Assembly: GCA_029207755.1 (NCBI GenBank)
Contig: JARCOQ010000017.1
Location: 11,110,945-11,174,944 of the forward strand
Origin: Chamaea fasciata
Lineage: Eukaryota > Chordata > Aves > Passeriformes > Sylviidae
Reading direction: 5' to 3'
Length of the DNA: 64,000 nucleotides
Numbering within the stretch: position 1 is the first letter of the stretch; each line of letters opens with the position of its first letter. This document shows positions 44,253 through 56,922 of this stretch, one piece after another. The translations under genes and the position numbers were made by a program. The notes under the pieces were generated by a model. It saw only the letters and a list, made by a program, of their open reading frames with translations, had not been told where the DNA came from and did not search any database.

Positions 44253-47200
44253 CATACGATGTCTCTGATTTTAAATATTATTTAAGCCATGAGTGACTTC
44301 AGTGCTGGTGAGGGGCTGTCTGGGGTGTGGGGGATAGAGAAGTTTTATTCTTCCTTCTTTGTCTTTTTTTATTTATTTATTTGTTTGTTCCAAAGTCTAC
44401 AGTAAACACTGCCATAAACTATGCTGATGTAAAACAACTGCAAATTGAGGCATTATTTCATGTTATTTGTACCACAATTTTATTGCATTCACAGTTATTT
44501 ACAGTATGTAAATAAGCTTCATAGTGTAGAAAAATGTTCTGCTATAACTCAGTTGTTTGAGCATTAAAAAGAAGGGGAGGGAATCAACCAAACCCCATAG
44601 AAGCAGGCAGCAACAAGAGATTATGGATAATACTACGGATATTTTTTTTTGTTATAGGATTAGCTCTGTTTGAAAATAGCACCCATTTCCTGAAACACCG
44701 AAATCTGTGTACTTCAGCTACCTGCATTGTGTTATAAATCCATAATGACTATTTTCCATCAAATATCGTGTTACAATTTGAATTATTAAATGCTAAATTG
44801 CTGTGTATGGATTGTAAAGCAATGAGAATTTCCTGCTAGTTGAAAGGGAGAGCTGCTGCGGGTAAGAACTCAGCCTTTGATGAGCATTGCAGCGTCTGTA
44901 GACACAAGCAATTATATGCAGATGGGGCCCAGGCAGCACAAAGATAAATGGAAGGTCCTTTTAAATCCAGCTCGTAGCATCCCCTACATGAACATGGACT
45001 GCAGTGTGATTGTCCAGCTTTCTCAGGGCTTAATTTCCATCCCATTGAACGTAAAGGTAAAAACATCTATGAATTTCAGCAGCAGCAGGGTGGGGTGCTT
45101 TGGGAGTAGATTAAAGCAGGATAAAAATTTTTGGAGAGAGAAAGAGAGGTAGCAAACTTTGGCAGAAAAATATTACCTGTGTGCAGGTAGCTCGAGGAAC
45201 CTGTTCAGATGGGGAAGGGGCTTCTGTGTTTATGGTTTGTATTGGTGTGCTGGGTGTGTTTCCAGGACCCTGACTGAGCATAGTGTCACATTTTTCCCTG
45301 GAGGAACCACAGTGTTTGGCAAATGAAGTATGAAAGAAAACTGTTTTAATCAAAGGCAGCAGAAAGGAGACATCCATTCTGGCAGTCCTGGCCACAGAAA
45401 GGGATTTTTGAAAGCCAGGTGAAGTTTGTGTTTGATGGGCCCAATAAGGAGACAGGGTACCTGCAGGTGGTCTGTTCTACGTGGTTAGAGGAGCCAGTGG
45501 CCTCCTTGGACAGGGATGACTGGACACTGTCGGCTCCACACGTTTAGAGATCATGAGAGGGTGAGAGAGGTGCTGTCCAGGATTCATATTTAGTGATCAG
45601 AATGTGTTCATAGAAAACAAAGTACCATATCAAGCTGTCACGGGTGAAGCTGGTGTGGCTGTGTCTCACCCAGCCACTGCTTGTCTCCTGCTCCCTGTAG
45701 TCACTGACAGGACATGATTGCTGCTGAATGTGAGCACAAAGCTCTTCATCCTGCTTGGAATTCATATCCTGGTTCACACAGAGATGAACTCTCAGCTTCC
45801 CTGCAAAATATTTAGAAAACTAGACAAATCCCTTCTGTCAACTTTCATCACGAACCGCGGTGCGAGATGGCTTTTTCCACCACTGCTGCCTTCTTGTTAG
45901 GACAGGCAGTGCCTTCCTGGCAGCCTGCAGAGCTGCCCCTGCCTGCTGAGAGTCTGCTGGAAGCTGTGCTGGTTTGGAGGGACTTTGTTTCAGGGCAATA
46001 AATCACCTTTTTGGGCAGCAAGATTTCCCACTGCTTTTCCCACCAGCCAGATGAATGCACCTGCATGCAGTGTGCTGTCACGCTGTTGGGTCTGACTGGG
46101 AGCTTGGCACCTGCAGAAAGTCTTGAAGGCCTAAAAGGCAGCAAAAGCAAATGTGGTTAAAATCCAACTGCTGGGTCACATCAGAGTGAGGAGGATCTGC
46201 CCTGCCATGTGTGGTTCAGTCCTCACTCTGTCCTTCTGCTGCAGCTTCTGCTTTGCAGCCCTTTCAAAGGGCAGGGGAAGGTGCTGCAGTGGCTGGGCCA
46301 TGCCCTGAGACAGAGCAATATGTGCTGCACCTTGTCCAGTGTTGAGCTGCTCTTCCAGCGTGTGATTGTGATGTATCCACATGGATGTTCTGAAAGCACA
46401 TCAACATCAGCTCTTCACAAACTCCTTTGGATAAAAGCTGTGGAAAACAGATTCCTAGGCCCTCTTTAAGCCTGATGGCACTGCAGTGGTGCAGAGAGAA
46501 TTTGGAGTGGTTTGGAGGCAGCCTTTGAAGAGCAGAAAGCAGCACAGCTATTCCTTCATTATTATTTTTTTTCAGGCAGCACACACCTGGTTTCTCAACC
46601 TTTATTAGACTGATGTTGTCAGGTAGGAGCCTACATTTCCTTTCACCCCCAAGTGCATCCCCCAGACACTTTTATCTTTGCTTCCTTTCCCGTTTCTAGG
46701 AGTCAGGGATGACATCACTCACCCAGGCTCAGTGTGCTGGGATATAATTGGTATCAGAAAAACACCCAGCCAACAAAGGAGGACGAGCTGTGTCCAGGGT
46801 TTTCAATGGCTGGCATGGTCAGACCCCCAGTAATGTGCTGCAATGAATCAGCACCTTGCAGACATGGAATAAATTAGTCTTGGGAAAAGAACTTTACCAT
46901 AGAAGCAACATAAACTTCGTTGTATTACCCTAAGGTGCCCAGTAATTGCTGTTGATTGGAAGGGAAAAGCCATCCAGAGGAGAAATGCAATTTGTTGCTG
47001 TGGCTACTGGCTCCCAGATTTATTATCTCTCCTCATTCTCCCTGAGTGTTGTAAAATACACCACACATTCAGCTTGCTTTCTTGTTTTGCTGTTGTTTTT
47101 GTTTTGTGGTTGGAGTTTTTTTATTTATTTCAGAGTAAACCCTGTCTGCAGGTTTATAGCACTGGCAGGTGCAGCGTCACTGTGGACTTGCACTGTAACT

Positions 47201-50200
47201 GCTCAGTGCTGGCATTTGTTCAGAGGCTGCCACTGAAACATAAAACATCTTTCCCTGAAGGGGCCTCATCCTGAGGTGCAGCCCAACCTTGGCTCTCTGT
47301 TAAGGGAAAAGTGGAGAAAACTTCTGGGATATTGGGTGGCCACGGGAAGATTTTTCACTGTTTCAGGGAAACGTGGTTCTAATGCACGTACACATATTGG
47401 CGATGAAAAATAAATACATTCATTTCACAGATGAATTGCATGTACAATGTTTTGTACTTATAAAATTGGGAAGGCAGTGTGAGGCACAGAGAGTAATTTC
47501 AGAGTGTGGGAGAGCAGCATGCAGTACCAAGGAGGAAGGGGGGGGCCTTTCCCTAAAGGAAGAGGCAGAGTTGATTCTCCTGTTCCTCTCTAGGATTTTT
47601 GGGTGAGCTTGGAAAAGTCCTTCCGGCCCCTGAGTACAGTAACAGCACTGCTCACCCTGGTGCTGAGAAGTGGGCAGGTATTGCCCTGAGGTGCCTTAGA
47701 CTGTGAGGGATGCTATTGCTACTCTTCATACGGATAAAACTCATTGCAGTGTGAGCATTTCTCATCTGCCTTCCACTGACAGGGTTTTGCTTTTCATGGG
47801 GGGAGTCCCAAATTCCGCTAACATGTCTTAAATTCATGTCCTGCTGTACAGAGCCATGTGTTAAACATGGCACAGGAAGTTGTTATACCAGAATACCAGA
47901 AATGAAAGCTAAAGCATCAAGAGAGCACAGTGTCTCCTTCAGAGGCTGCTTTTTAGCACAATAAATGAGGAAAAGACGTTGTCGGCTCTTACATGGTCTG
48001 GGAGTTAAGAAGTCTTAGTGGTATCTCCTTGACAGGAGCCTGGGAAACTGGCTCTTGATAGAAGGGTCTCTTGGGCCAGCTGCAGCTTTCTGAGATCTCC
48101 TAATTTCTCCTGAAAAGATGCTCAGAGCTTTATTTGGACTGCCAAATGAATATTTTGATTAAATATCCTGATTTACCATTTGGAAAAAGAAAAATAGAAT
48201 TTTTTTCCTCACTCTGGAAGTGGGTTATTTAGTTATGTTGGCAGTAGAAGAGAAATTCAGTAGGGTACAGGACACTCGTGAAGCAACCACTGTGCTCTCC
48301 TGGGCAATATTCTTCACTTTTCCCTTCCTCAAGTGATCTGACTGCTGGGATCTCATCTAAAGATCCTTCATCTATCCAAACAGAGGCTAAAATCCACCTC
48401 CTTACCATCACCTCACACTCGTTGCCTATTGTTGCCTCATATTTGCTGCCCTGTGCTTCCCAGCCTGGGCATGCCTCTGTTTTCAGGCAGGTCATGGGTT
48501 TTTGTATCCTGTCAGCCACAGTCTGATGCTTTTGCTCTCAGCCCTTTCACTCTGTGCAGCTCCTGGCTGGGTCAGGCTGTGCCATTTCAAGTGCCACAGG
48601 AGATGGAGATTTTGTTTTGCAGCTCCTCAGTGCTGGGGGGTGAGGGCTCATTCTGAGACCTGAGACTTTATCTCACTAAACAAGGGGCTGCGTTTGCCAA
48701 ATAACTCAGGTTTTGAACTGGTCAGGCAGCAAAAGAACTCCAGATTTTCAACCATGCCTCACCTACTAATTCTCTAATGACAAACTTCCCAGCCAAACCT
48801 GGGGAGCACGGGGCAAGCTTGGGTGTGTAGATGTTTGTTAATAAAATGGGATTTGCTCTGGGATCTTGATGGCAGCCTGAGATTTTCTGCAGACACAAAC
48901 TGCACCTCCTGGATGCTGTGCACTTGCAGAAACAAGAGTGTTGGCACGAGGCAGAGAAGGACTGCGCAGCCCAAAGGCAACGTGGCCCATGAGCTCAGGC
49001 AGAGGGTGTCCACAAGAGCCAGCACACTCGTCACCACAGTTCACTAATTACCTCAATTACTGTGGCAGCTCCCTGATCCCACGCCAGCTTTCGAGCTTGT
49101 TTCTTGATGCCTGTTTAATGACAGAGTGCTTCCCCTGTTAATTTTTATATTTATGGCCCCTGCCCTCACATTCTTTGGGTCTGTTAAATTTTATGCTGTG
49201 TGAAACTGTTCAGGATTCAAGGTGACCCTTGTGCTACCCCAGCTGAATGTGCACCAGAGCCAGCCAAAGTTCCCAAAAGCTTACAGAAAACTTGAAAATT
49301 CTGAAATGACAAGTCCACAGCAGGCAAATAACATGTAACAAGTGGGAAAATTCTGGTGTAACAAGTTCAAAAGTGTTCTTGGAATTCTTCAGCCTCCAGA
49401 ACTGGCTTTGTGTCAGGAAATTTTTTCTCTAATTAAAATAGACACTATTTTTTAACAGGAATTCATGGTAAAAAATCTATGTGTTGTCTCTGGGATATGG
49501 GGGATTTCAGATTCTTGTTTGGCTCATGTTCTCTATCAACTAAAAATAGTGGATTTTTAAAAAGGTGATAGAGCATCCCACAATTTATTTATAGTTGCAA
49601 TCAAATACTATTTAAACTTCAGTGGTTGTATACTCTTATTTAATGTATAGTAGTTTTGTCATGGATTTCAGTACATTCACAGGCTGAACTGCTGTTATAA
49701 TTTAAAGGAAGGCTTTTCTTCCTATTCCAAATGAAGTTATCAGTTCAGCCATAGGTTTTTAAGAGAAGCAGGGAGATTAATGTAATAACCCAGGCTAACT
49801 TCTTGACTAACACAAGCCATAGTATTTCAGTCACTGACGTATCCACCCCAAAAACTTCTGCTTGACCTGGAATTAAAATGTGTGTATGTGTGTATAAAAT
49901 TCAATCTTCTTTGAAAGATAGGAAATGATGGAAAAGCTACTGCATCCCTCGGCAGTCTGTTCCAATTTGTTAGAATGAGTTCTCCTAACTCTTCCTCAGA
50001 CCTTCATTCAGATAAGGTTGGAATCATTTAAACCGCCTGTCTCATCTCTCCTTTGCCTGTAAATGTTTTCTGTTGCCAGTGCTTCCAGCTGCTGTTCAGG
50101 TCATTCCCACACTTAATTTCAAGAGTTCATTGGAACCTCTCGTTCTCTGTACAGCCCCTGGGGTTTTGTTGTATTTGAAAAATCAAAAGTATTTGATTGG

Positions 50201-50416
50201 CTTCCATAACAAAATGGTACAGGAAAACCTCACACAAGGAAACAGAGGACAAGTCAACAGCTGCCTGATTGTAGGAAGGTGTCAGCTCACCCCAAATGCT
50301 GCTGGGTGGGTAAATAAAGGAAATGGTGCTTGTGGTTTTGATCTTCCATCTGTAAATAACACAGTTGCTTTTGGGGTCCAGTCCTGGTTTGTTCCCAGAA
50401 TCTCAAACTCCCATCT
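44253..50416. other. Unique non-coding sequence
   Basis: A T/A-rich simple repeat (TTTATTTATTTATTTG) lies at about 44363-44390. A 65-codon open frame without ATG (45350-45547) and several frames of about 100 codons are present; none is convincing. AT-rich from 49.4 to 50.0 kb. No other repeat family is recognised. Confidence 0.5.
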
Positions 50417-51047
50417 TGTCTTAGGTTGCAATGCAAGATGTAACCAACAGTCTGTATTCTATCACCAACTGTTAAACCAGCTGGACAGTGTTCTTTATCT
50501 CTTCCAGATCCATCCTCCCTCCAGGGGATATCTGCTGTCCATGGGCCATCCAGGCTCACTGCAGGGCTGATACAATTCCATCATCCCACTGGGAGATGCT
50601 CCACCCAGGGGGAGGAGCCCAGCATTCCTGCCTGGATCAAACCTGGCATTCAGAACACCAGCACAGCCTGTCTGCACTGGATTCCCAGAGGAAGACCAGA
50701 CCCATCTCACCCCCACTGGACCTTCAGAGGAAAACTCCACCCTTCTCCAGGATCATTGCTCCAACAGGACCACATCTGTCACTGCAGGAGGACTGGATTG
50801 GGCTGCTCCCAACACCCTGAGCAACAGGGTGTCGGGTTGTGTTCTGACTCTGTCAGGGTTTTCTTTCTTTTTTCTATTGCATTTTTATTTTAATTTTCCT
50901 AGTACTGCTTTTCCTATTTCCATATAGTTGCCTGAAAGCCCCTTAATTTCAAAATTATAATAATTTGGAGGGAGGGGGTTTGCATTCTCCGTTCCAAGGG
51001 AGGTTCCTGCCTTCCTTAGCAGAAACCTGCCTTTCCAAACTCGAGCA
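50417..51047 (+). mobile_element. Solo LTR, same family as the 9363-10027 copy, opposite orientation
   Basis: A 631-bp LTR that starts TGTCTTAGGTTGCAATGC and ends CCTTTCCAAACTCGAGCA. The order of blocks is the same as in the 9363 copy. CAATGCAAGATGTAACCAAC comes first, then CCATGGGCCATCCAGGCTCA, GATGCTCCACCCAGGGGGAG, CAGCATTCCTGCCTGGATCA, GGATTCCCAGAGGAAGACCA and GGACCTTCAGAGGAAAACTC. It continues with TTCTGACTCTGTCAG and TTCAAAATTATAATAATTTG. Position 51047 ends the homology. Flanks show no clear target duplication. No viral genes adjacent. A plus-strand frame (50488-50820, 110 codons) and others here are not genes. Confidence 0.85.
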
Positions 51048-51217
51048 GACTCTTGAGTCTCCCTCTCCATCAGGGATGCTGCCTTGGAGCACGTGGTGCA
51101 GCCTAGGTTCTGAGTGTGCTCTGGCTGCTCCCTGCACTGAGGTTTTCCCTGGAGGCAGCAAGTGAAGCTGCTGGGGTTTAGCTGGGGATATTACTTGAGG
51201 TGCATTGCACTGCTGCT
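51048..51217. other. Unique sequence between LTR and CR1
   Basis: Short unique stretch; nothing recognisable. Confidence 0.5.
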
Positions 51218-51423
51218 ACAGAATCACAGAGTTATTTATTTAGGTTAAAAAAGACCTCCGGGATCACCAGGTCCAACCTGTGACCGATCCCCACCCTGTC
51301 AGCTGAACCAGGGCATGGAGTGCTCATCCAGCTTTTCCTTGGACACCTGCAGGGATGGTGACTCCCCACCTCCCTGGCAGCCTGTTCCAGTGCCTGACCA
51401 CCCTTCCAGTGAGGAATGTTGAA
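51218..51423 (-). repeat. CR1 LINE tail, older subfamily
   Basis: Reverse-complement CR1: CAGAATCACAGAGTTATTTA at the 3' end, then AAAAAGACCTCCGGGATCAC, CAGGTCCAACCTGTGACCGA, TTTCCTTGGACACCTGCAGG, GATGGTGACTCCCCACCTCC, CTGGCAGCCTGTTCCAGTGC and CTGACCACCCTTCCAGTGAG. The 'GGTGACTCCACCACCTCCCTG' block indicates a CR1 subfamily different from the 436 and 5215 types. It carries more substitutions, so is probably older. Confidence 0.9.
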
Positions 51424-54400
51424 GGTGTGTATCCAAGGGGGTGGATGCCTTGTTAAATCCTGGGTTTGCCCCCCACCATCAGCTCCATGATTTCAGTCCG
51501 GTCTCATCCTGGCTGTTGCAGCTCACCTGGTGCCTGTGGAGAGCACAGCTGGCCCGTTTCATCTCCTGGCTCTGGACATTCTGCTTTGTTTCATTTCCTT
51601 CTGATTCTCTCCACTTTTCTACCTCTCTTTGCTCCCAGGCCATTCCCCTGCAGCCCTGCATTGCCCTTCCACTTGGCCTCATGTTCATGTTCACTGTCCT
51701 CTGCCTTATTCCCCTCACAATTCAGGGTTTCCTTGTAAATCCACCTCGGCTGCTCCATACCTGCCCTGTGCCTCCAGGCACTTCTGCCAGCACAATTTCT
51801 GAACATTTTGTCAATGTTTCCATCCTAGTTACCCATCGTATCTGCTCACCACGTGAATTCCCTGGCTTTTTAGCTGGTCACATCTCTGGGCAGCAAGGGG
51901 AAAGAAATAATTGCTGCAGGGCACAGGGGTCACGGTGTGTGGCTGCTCCTCTTCTACTCTTTAACAACCTGAGTGTTGGCCATTAACCATGGTAAAAACA
52001 GCTGCCTATTTCCAAGTATATTGGAGTACATTTATGAGTATATTGTGAGAAGATATGGAAATCTGGGAAGTCTGTTTAATAGCTAGAATTTAAAATGCTA
52101 GGTTCTTTTCATTCCAATCAACCAACAAGGTTTTTGTTTTTTTTTCCTTGAGCACTGCCATTCTAGAAGCACATTAATCCCTCAATTAAATTAATATTTC
52201 AACCTGTGAACAGAAAAAAATCACAGTGAACAGTGAATTGCAGTGAACAGAAGTGACCAGAATTGGTACCCACTGCTGACCGTTCCACAGGAATTGCAGA
52301 GCAGGGATACTCGTGTCAGCAGATGGAGAACCTGCCCAGCACCACATCGGCCAAATCACTGGCTGAGCAATGCTCAATTAGCAGACTGGAGGTGCCAAGG
52401 GATGCTCCTCTGATGGTGTGTGCAGGCATGGTGTGGGGTTTGCACCCCCAGAGCAGCTGGGGAGGGTCTGCAGCCCCCAGCTGATGGTTCCTGAAGGAAG
52501 GGCTGCCTGCACCTGCAGTGTGGGGATGCTGGAATGATCCAGGGGGTTCAAGCCTGAGGGCAGCTCTGGAGAGGGGCCTGGTGTTGGTTTCCAGGCTCCA
52601 TTACTGAAGCTGATGGCATCCCCTGAGCTTCAGTGGTTAAATGGCTGCTTAAATATTTTATAACACCTTGCATCTGTCAGTAAAATAGACCTGAGACTGT
52701 CAGAGTCCCCTGAAGATCCCAGCCTTTGGCTCTGTGGTCCTGAAGCTCTCTCCTGGTTATGGAAGTCAACAGCAGTGATGTCAGGGAGTTGGGTGGAGAT
52801 GCAGTTGCTGTAGAAGAGCAGGGGAAGCCAGTGTGGGATAAAGATTTAAGGAGAATTTTCTAATTTCAAAAGAAATGATAGACTGCTGCATCCCCAGGAC
52901 CCTGCAATCCCAGGGTACAATAGGGAGATATGCTGCGGGAGTACCATGATGGATGATAATGAATGCTTCTTTGCATTAGATTTACATTTTCTAGAGAGAA
53001 ACATTTATTAGTGGTGAGTGATGGTGTGGTCTTTGGGGATTTTTTAATCTTTTTTTTCGTTCCGATTCACTGATAAATCTTAACTCTTCACATTCTGTTG
53101 TTAATTATCTGAATGACCCTTCACAGAGCTGACTGGCATTTGGACAGGCTGGGCAGTCTGGCCCACCGGGTCAGCTGGAAGTCTGGTCCAAGTGGAAGAG
53201 CAAAAGTAAAAAGTGTGGCAGGCTGTGCCAGCTCTTGAAAAGAATATTCCAGCTTCAGGGGGGTTGGACATTGCTTCCTTTGGATCTTGCCTCAAATGCT
53301 ACCTCTGCCTTTCTTGTCCCAGGCCCCAGTCTGGCGTGGCTGGATCAGTTTGATTCCCACATGATGCAGGGTGCAGCCAGGGCAGATTCTTGAATGTCTG
53401 AGGGAGGAAACCCGGCCCTGGCCAAGTGCAAAGACAACCTTTTCCAAAGGGGTCTTGGTTGCTGCTCCAAAGTTGCAGTGCTGCCAGCTCAGGAAATAAA
53501 GTCAGGAACAAAAGAAAAAAAAAGGAAGAAAGCAACTTTCCCCACAACCCACAGAATCATAATCTTTAAATCATGAGATTTGGAAAACAAACAAAATGTC
53601 ATTAAAATTTTTTATTGTGGTTTCTTTGACTTTTAATCTTCTTACTCTCATGGGTGATATTGTTCTTCATTTAAAATTCCCTGTAACCACAGATTCCTCT
53701 GATGGAGGCTGGGATAATCCTTTCTGAGGAGAGTTACCATTTCTTGACTCTTCTCCCTCTCTTTTTGCCTACTTCACCCTACCTTTTTGTTATGTAGCTC
53801 CTGCACTGGAGCTACAGAATGTGTCTGGGGAAAATGACAGAAAAAATTAATATAACTACTTCACACATATTATGTCTTCTGATTATTTTTAATAAAAAAT
53901 TATATTGCTTGCACAAAAGTTATACATGAAAGTGTAATTGCATCATCAACTGCTGTCTAATTGCTAGGAAAAATATTAGCCCAAACAGAGCTTAAAGTAA
54001 CTTAGTGTTATAATTAAATTTAGAATCTTTCAATGTATCTTACAAAATGTTTCTCAGACATTCCAAGCACTTAAAATAATTTTAAATCACTCTCATTTCT
54101 TTATACAGTTTCTGTCACCTCCGTGGTGATATAAATTATTCAGTAATTACAGTAAATATAAGCTTAATTAACTGTAATTAACTGTCCAAATCACTAGCAG
54201 TAATATAGATTTTATTTTAATTCTTTTTTGATTTCATGGCTTCAAGAGTAATTGTTTGCTTGGTGGTGGAGAGGAGGGTGAAACATTGGCCTCTGCAGAG
54301 TGATCTGGAGGAGAGGTGTGAGATAAAAACCCACCAGGAAATGGGCATCACCTGTCTGGGCTGCATTCTCACCTGTCTGAGGCAATTCTCAGCCTCTATC

Positions 54401-54996
54401 AGTACCAACCTGTGTTTAATAGAAAAAGTCGAGGCCATCAAATATCCCTTGGGAATGTTGGTTATTAATCCTCATTCCTTGGTCTGTGACAGTTGGTCTC
54501 ATTTTTTATTTTGCATTGGGGAAAAAAAATCGCATGCACAGAGCTTGGGATTTATATCCACCCTACAAAGGATGTGCTCCTGTCAAATCCATCAGAGGCT
54601 GCCAAGAGAATGTGGGGGGTTTTTTAATTTAATGGGAGAGGGAAGGAGCAGGGGGGGCTGTTCCTGATGCTTTTATTCAACTGACTAAAGAGCTCATGTT
54701 AACATTCACTTCTTAAAACACAGCATTGGCCTGTGTGTAAAATGAGCTTTGAAGTGCAGAGCTGACAAAGCCCAGGGGGAAGCGTGTCTTCTACTAACAA
54801 CTGCTGGTACACTGCAGCAGCTCCACCGGAATGTTTACAGGAAACCTTTTCTGTGTGAACCTTTCCTGTGCTGAGCCAGGCCCTGGCTGTGGCAGCAGGT
54901 TCTGGTGACCCTTTTGTCCTCCTCCTGCACCCCTGGGAGTGTCTGGAACACACAGGTGGGGTGGGAGGGCCAGCACGTGGCAATCATCAATAATAA
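51424..54996. other. Unique non-coding sequence
   Basis: A GC-richer stretch (51.4-52.0 kb) has an open frame of 181 codons without a recognisable domain. AT-rich stretches at 53.85-54.23 kb hold TAATTA-type words. No repeat family is recognised. Confidence 0.5.
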
Positions 54997-55020
54997 ACTT
55001 GTTCACTGAGGTGAACAAGT
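54997..55020. repeat. Perfect 10-bp inverted repeat with 4-base loop
   Basis: ACTTGTTCAC - TGAG - GTGAACAAGT forms an exact hairpin. It lacks the longer stem expected for a miRNA precursor and has no U-run for an RNA polymerase III terminator. Confidence 0.9.
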
Positions 55021-55289
55021 CACTCTGCATTGGAGATCTTTGGATTTTAGATTAGTGGCATGGTAGTTGGTTTCAGGTTGGGGTGTTTTTGGGTTTTATT
55101 TTTTTGGCTTTTTGTTGTTGTTGTTTTGGGGTTTGATTTTCTTTTTGGTGTTGAGCTGTCTTAGGGCCCCTGATGGCATTTCAGTAGTTCAGTGTGGCAT
55201 GCTGGGTTCTGGTTCTTCAGGATGGGCCTAGGTGCTTCTAGAAAACATTCTAACAACAAATCCACAGTAGTGTGATATACATCTATACC
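55021..55289. other. T/G-rich unique sequence
   Basis: T- and G-rich low-complexity DNA (GGGTTTTATTTTTTTGGC, TTGTTGTTGTTGTTTTGGGG). No coding signal. Confidence 0.6.
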
Positions 55290-55465
55290 TCTGCAGATGT
55301 ATTTTAAATATATTTTTATATATTTATATATAGCATAAATAATATCTACTGTTATGTATAAAATATTTTTATAATTTTATATATTATATATAAAATTATA
55401 TACTATATACATAATATATAGTATATGCAACATATTTATTTAAATATATATATTTAAATAATACA
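55290..55465. repeat. AT-rich block with two nested palindromes
   Basis: Almost pure A/T. Within it, 55370-55400 is a hairpin with two exact 14-bp arms (TATAATTTTATATA and its reverse complement) and a 3-base loop. 55436-55461 is a perfect 26-bp palindrome (TTATTTAAATATA then its mirror complement). Such blocks can extrude cruciforms and are often hotspots of length change. Frames read here are meaningless. Confidence 0.85.
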
Positions 55466-55664
55466 GCATGAGGACCCATTCTTTCCTTTCTTTAATCTAC
55501 CTTGCACAAATGGAGATTTACCTGGGAGACACGAGCCTGCAGCTCTCTTCTCACTCTCCTGCCCACAGTGATTTCCATCCTTGCTTCTACATCCTTCCTT
55601 TGCCTCACAGAGCCCCAAAATACATCCCGTTCACTGATGGGACTGTGCTGAGCACAGACTTGTG
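55466..55664. other. Unique sequence
   Basis: Contains TACCTGGGAGACACGAGC-like sequence and nothing recognisable. Confidence 0.4.
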
Positions 55665-55883
55665 TAATTAGGAAGAAATCCTTCCCTGGGAGGGTGGGCA
55701 GGTCCTGGCACAGGGTGCCCAGAGCAGCTGTGGCTGCCCCTGGATCCCTGGCAGTGTCCAAGGCCAGGCTGGACAGGGCTTGGAGCAGCCTGGGATAGTG
55801 GAAGGTGTCCCTGTCCATGGCAGGGGGTGGGACTGGATGGGCTTTAAGGTCCCTCCAGACTGTTCTGTGATTCCATAATCCTA
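55665..55883 (+). repeat. CR1 LINE, 5'-truncated, plus strand
   Basis: Forward CR1 tail: GGAAGAAATCCTTCCCTGGG, GGGTGGGCAGGTCCTGGCAC, AGGGTGCCCAGAGCAGCTGT, GGCTGCCCCTGGATCCCTGG, GAGCAGCCTGGGATAGTGGA, AGGTGTCCCTGTCCATGGCA, GACTGTTCTGTGATTCCATA. The 108-codon minus-strand frame at 55492-55818 overlaps it and is a by-product. Confidence 0.93.
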
Positions 55884-56649
55884 TCAGAGATATTCTTCAG
55901 GCCAGGTTAAAAGCCTGTCCAAGGCCAGAGGAAAAGCTCAGTATCAGTGCTGGGATTAGACACTTGCAGTCCTTGGCTTTGAGATTTGGGGATCTGAGTC
56001 TGGCTGATACAGGATGAAATACGAGCATCCTGAATTTTTCATGTTGCAGTTCAAGTATATTTGGGCTAGATTCATCAAAGGAATAACCGGGAGAGATATT
56101 TTTCATTTGTAGAATCCTAATGAATACGTGACACCACGATTCATTATTTATGTGCTTTCCTATTTTAATTAATAGTTCTACTGGCCATTTCTGATTTCTT
56201 TTCCCCTTATTTATAGAAAGCCATCACTTCAAAAATATTGAGTCATGCTGCTGTTTGTTACCTTTCATAACTTTTCCTTAATATTAGGACAGAGTGAACT
56301 TTGCTGTAACTTTTAAACACATAAATGAAGGAGAAGAATGCCATCTATTTTGCTGTTCCTTTGAGTCCTGTCAAAATTGGTGGTTTTCCTTCCCCCAAGT
56401 GCTTTTACAATGCAGCTGACATATTTTTAGCCAGGGAAGGTGGTGTTTCTTGTGCGGGAAGGAACCACTAGAGGACACCACCAGACGACTCATAATGCAA
56501 ACAAACACTGCTGTAAACAGAGAAGGTGGGGGGAAATCAGTAGGGATGGGAAAATGCTGATTCCTAAGGTTTTGTGTGGATGGATGAAGCTGACCTAGCA
56601 CCTCCTTATTGCCAGGCAGAACCCTTGGGCTGGGAAGGACCAAATCCTT
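55884..56649. other. Unique non-coding sequence
   Basis: Nothing recognisable; open frames below 95 codons. Confidence 0.55.
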
Positions 56650-56748
56650 GCAACACCTTGCTTGGGGTTATCCTGTGCAGGGCCTGGAGTTGGACTTGAC
56701 GATCCCTGTGGGTCCCTTCCAGCTCAGGACACTTTATGATTCTGGGAC
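56650..56748 (+). repeat. CR1 LINE 3' tail, short
   Basis: Forward CR1 tail: GCAGGGCCTGGAGTTGGACT, TGACGATCCCTGTGGGTCCC, TTCCAGCTCAGGACACTTTA, TGATTCTGGGAC. It resembles the subfamily at 61755 at its end (CAGCTCAGGACA..TGATTCT). About 100 bp. Confidence 0.85.
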
Positions 56749-56917
56749 TGTGTTCTATAAGCTTTATTCCTCATGGTTCTAGAGCAGATCTATCGGGAGG
56801 AAGCTCTCCCTGGAGCTCTGCAGAGCTGCTGCCACTGACCTGGAGGAGCTCTGGGACCCTGCAGCAGGGTGGGGATGAGGGTGAGGTGACATTTCTCACC
56901 ATGGGAGCCCTTGCCAC
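56749..56917. other. Unique sequence before the LTR
   Basis: Short unique stretch; nothing recognisable. Confidence 0.5.
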
Positions 56918-56922
56918 CCCTG
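56918..56922. repeat. Target-site duplication, left copy
   Basis: CCCTG, identical to 57443-57447. Confidence 0.92.

Noticed and set aside
51441..51986. 181-codon plus-strand frame with hydrophobic stretches
   Set aside because: Pyrimidine-rich DNA gives hydrophobic residues; no family recognised and no splice support.
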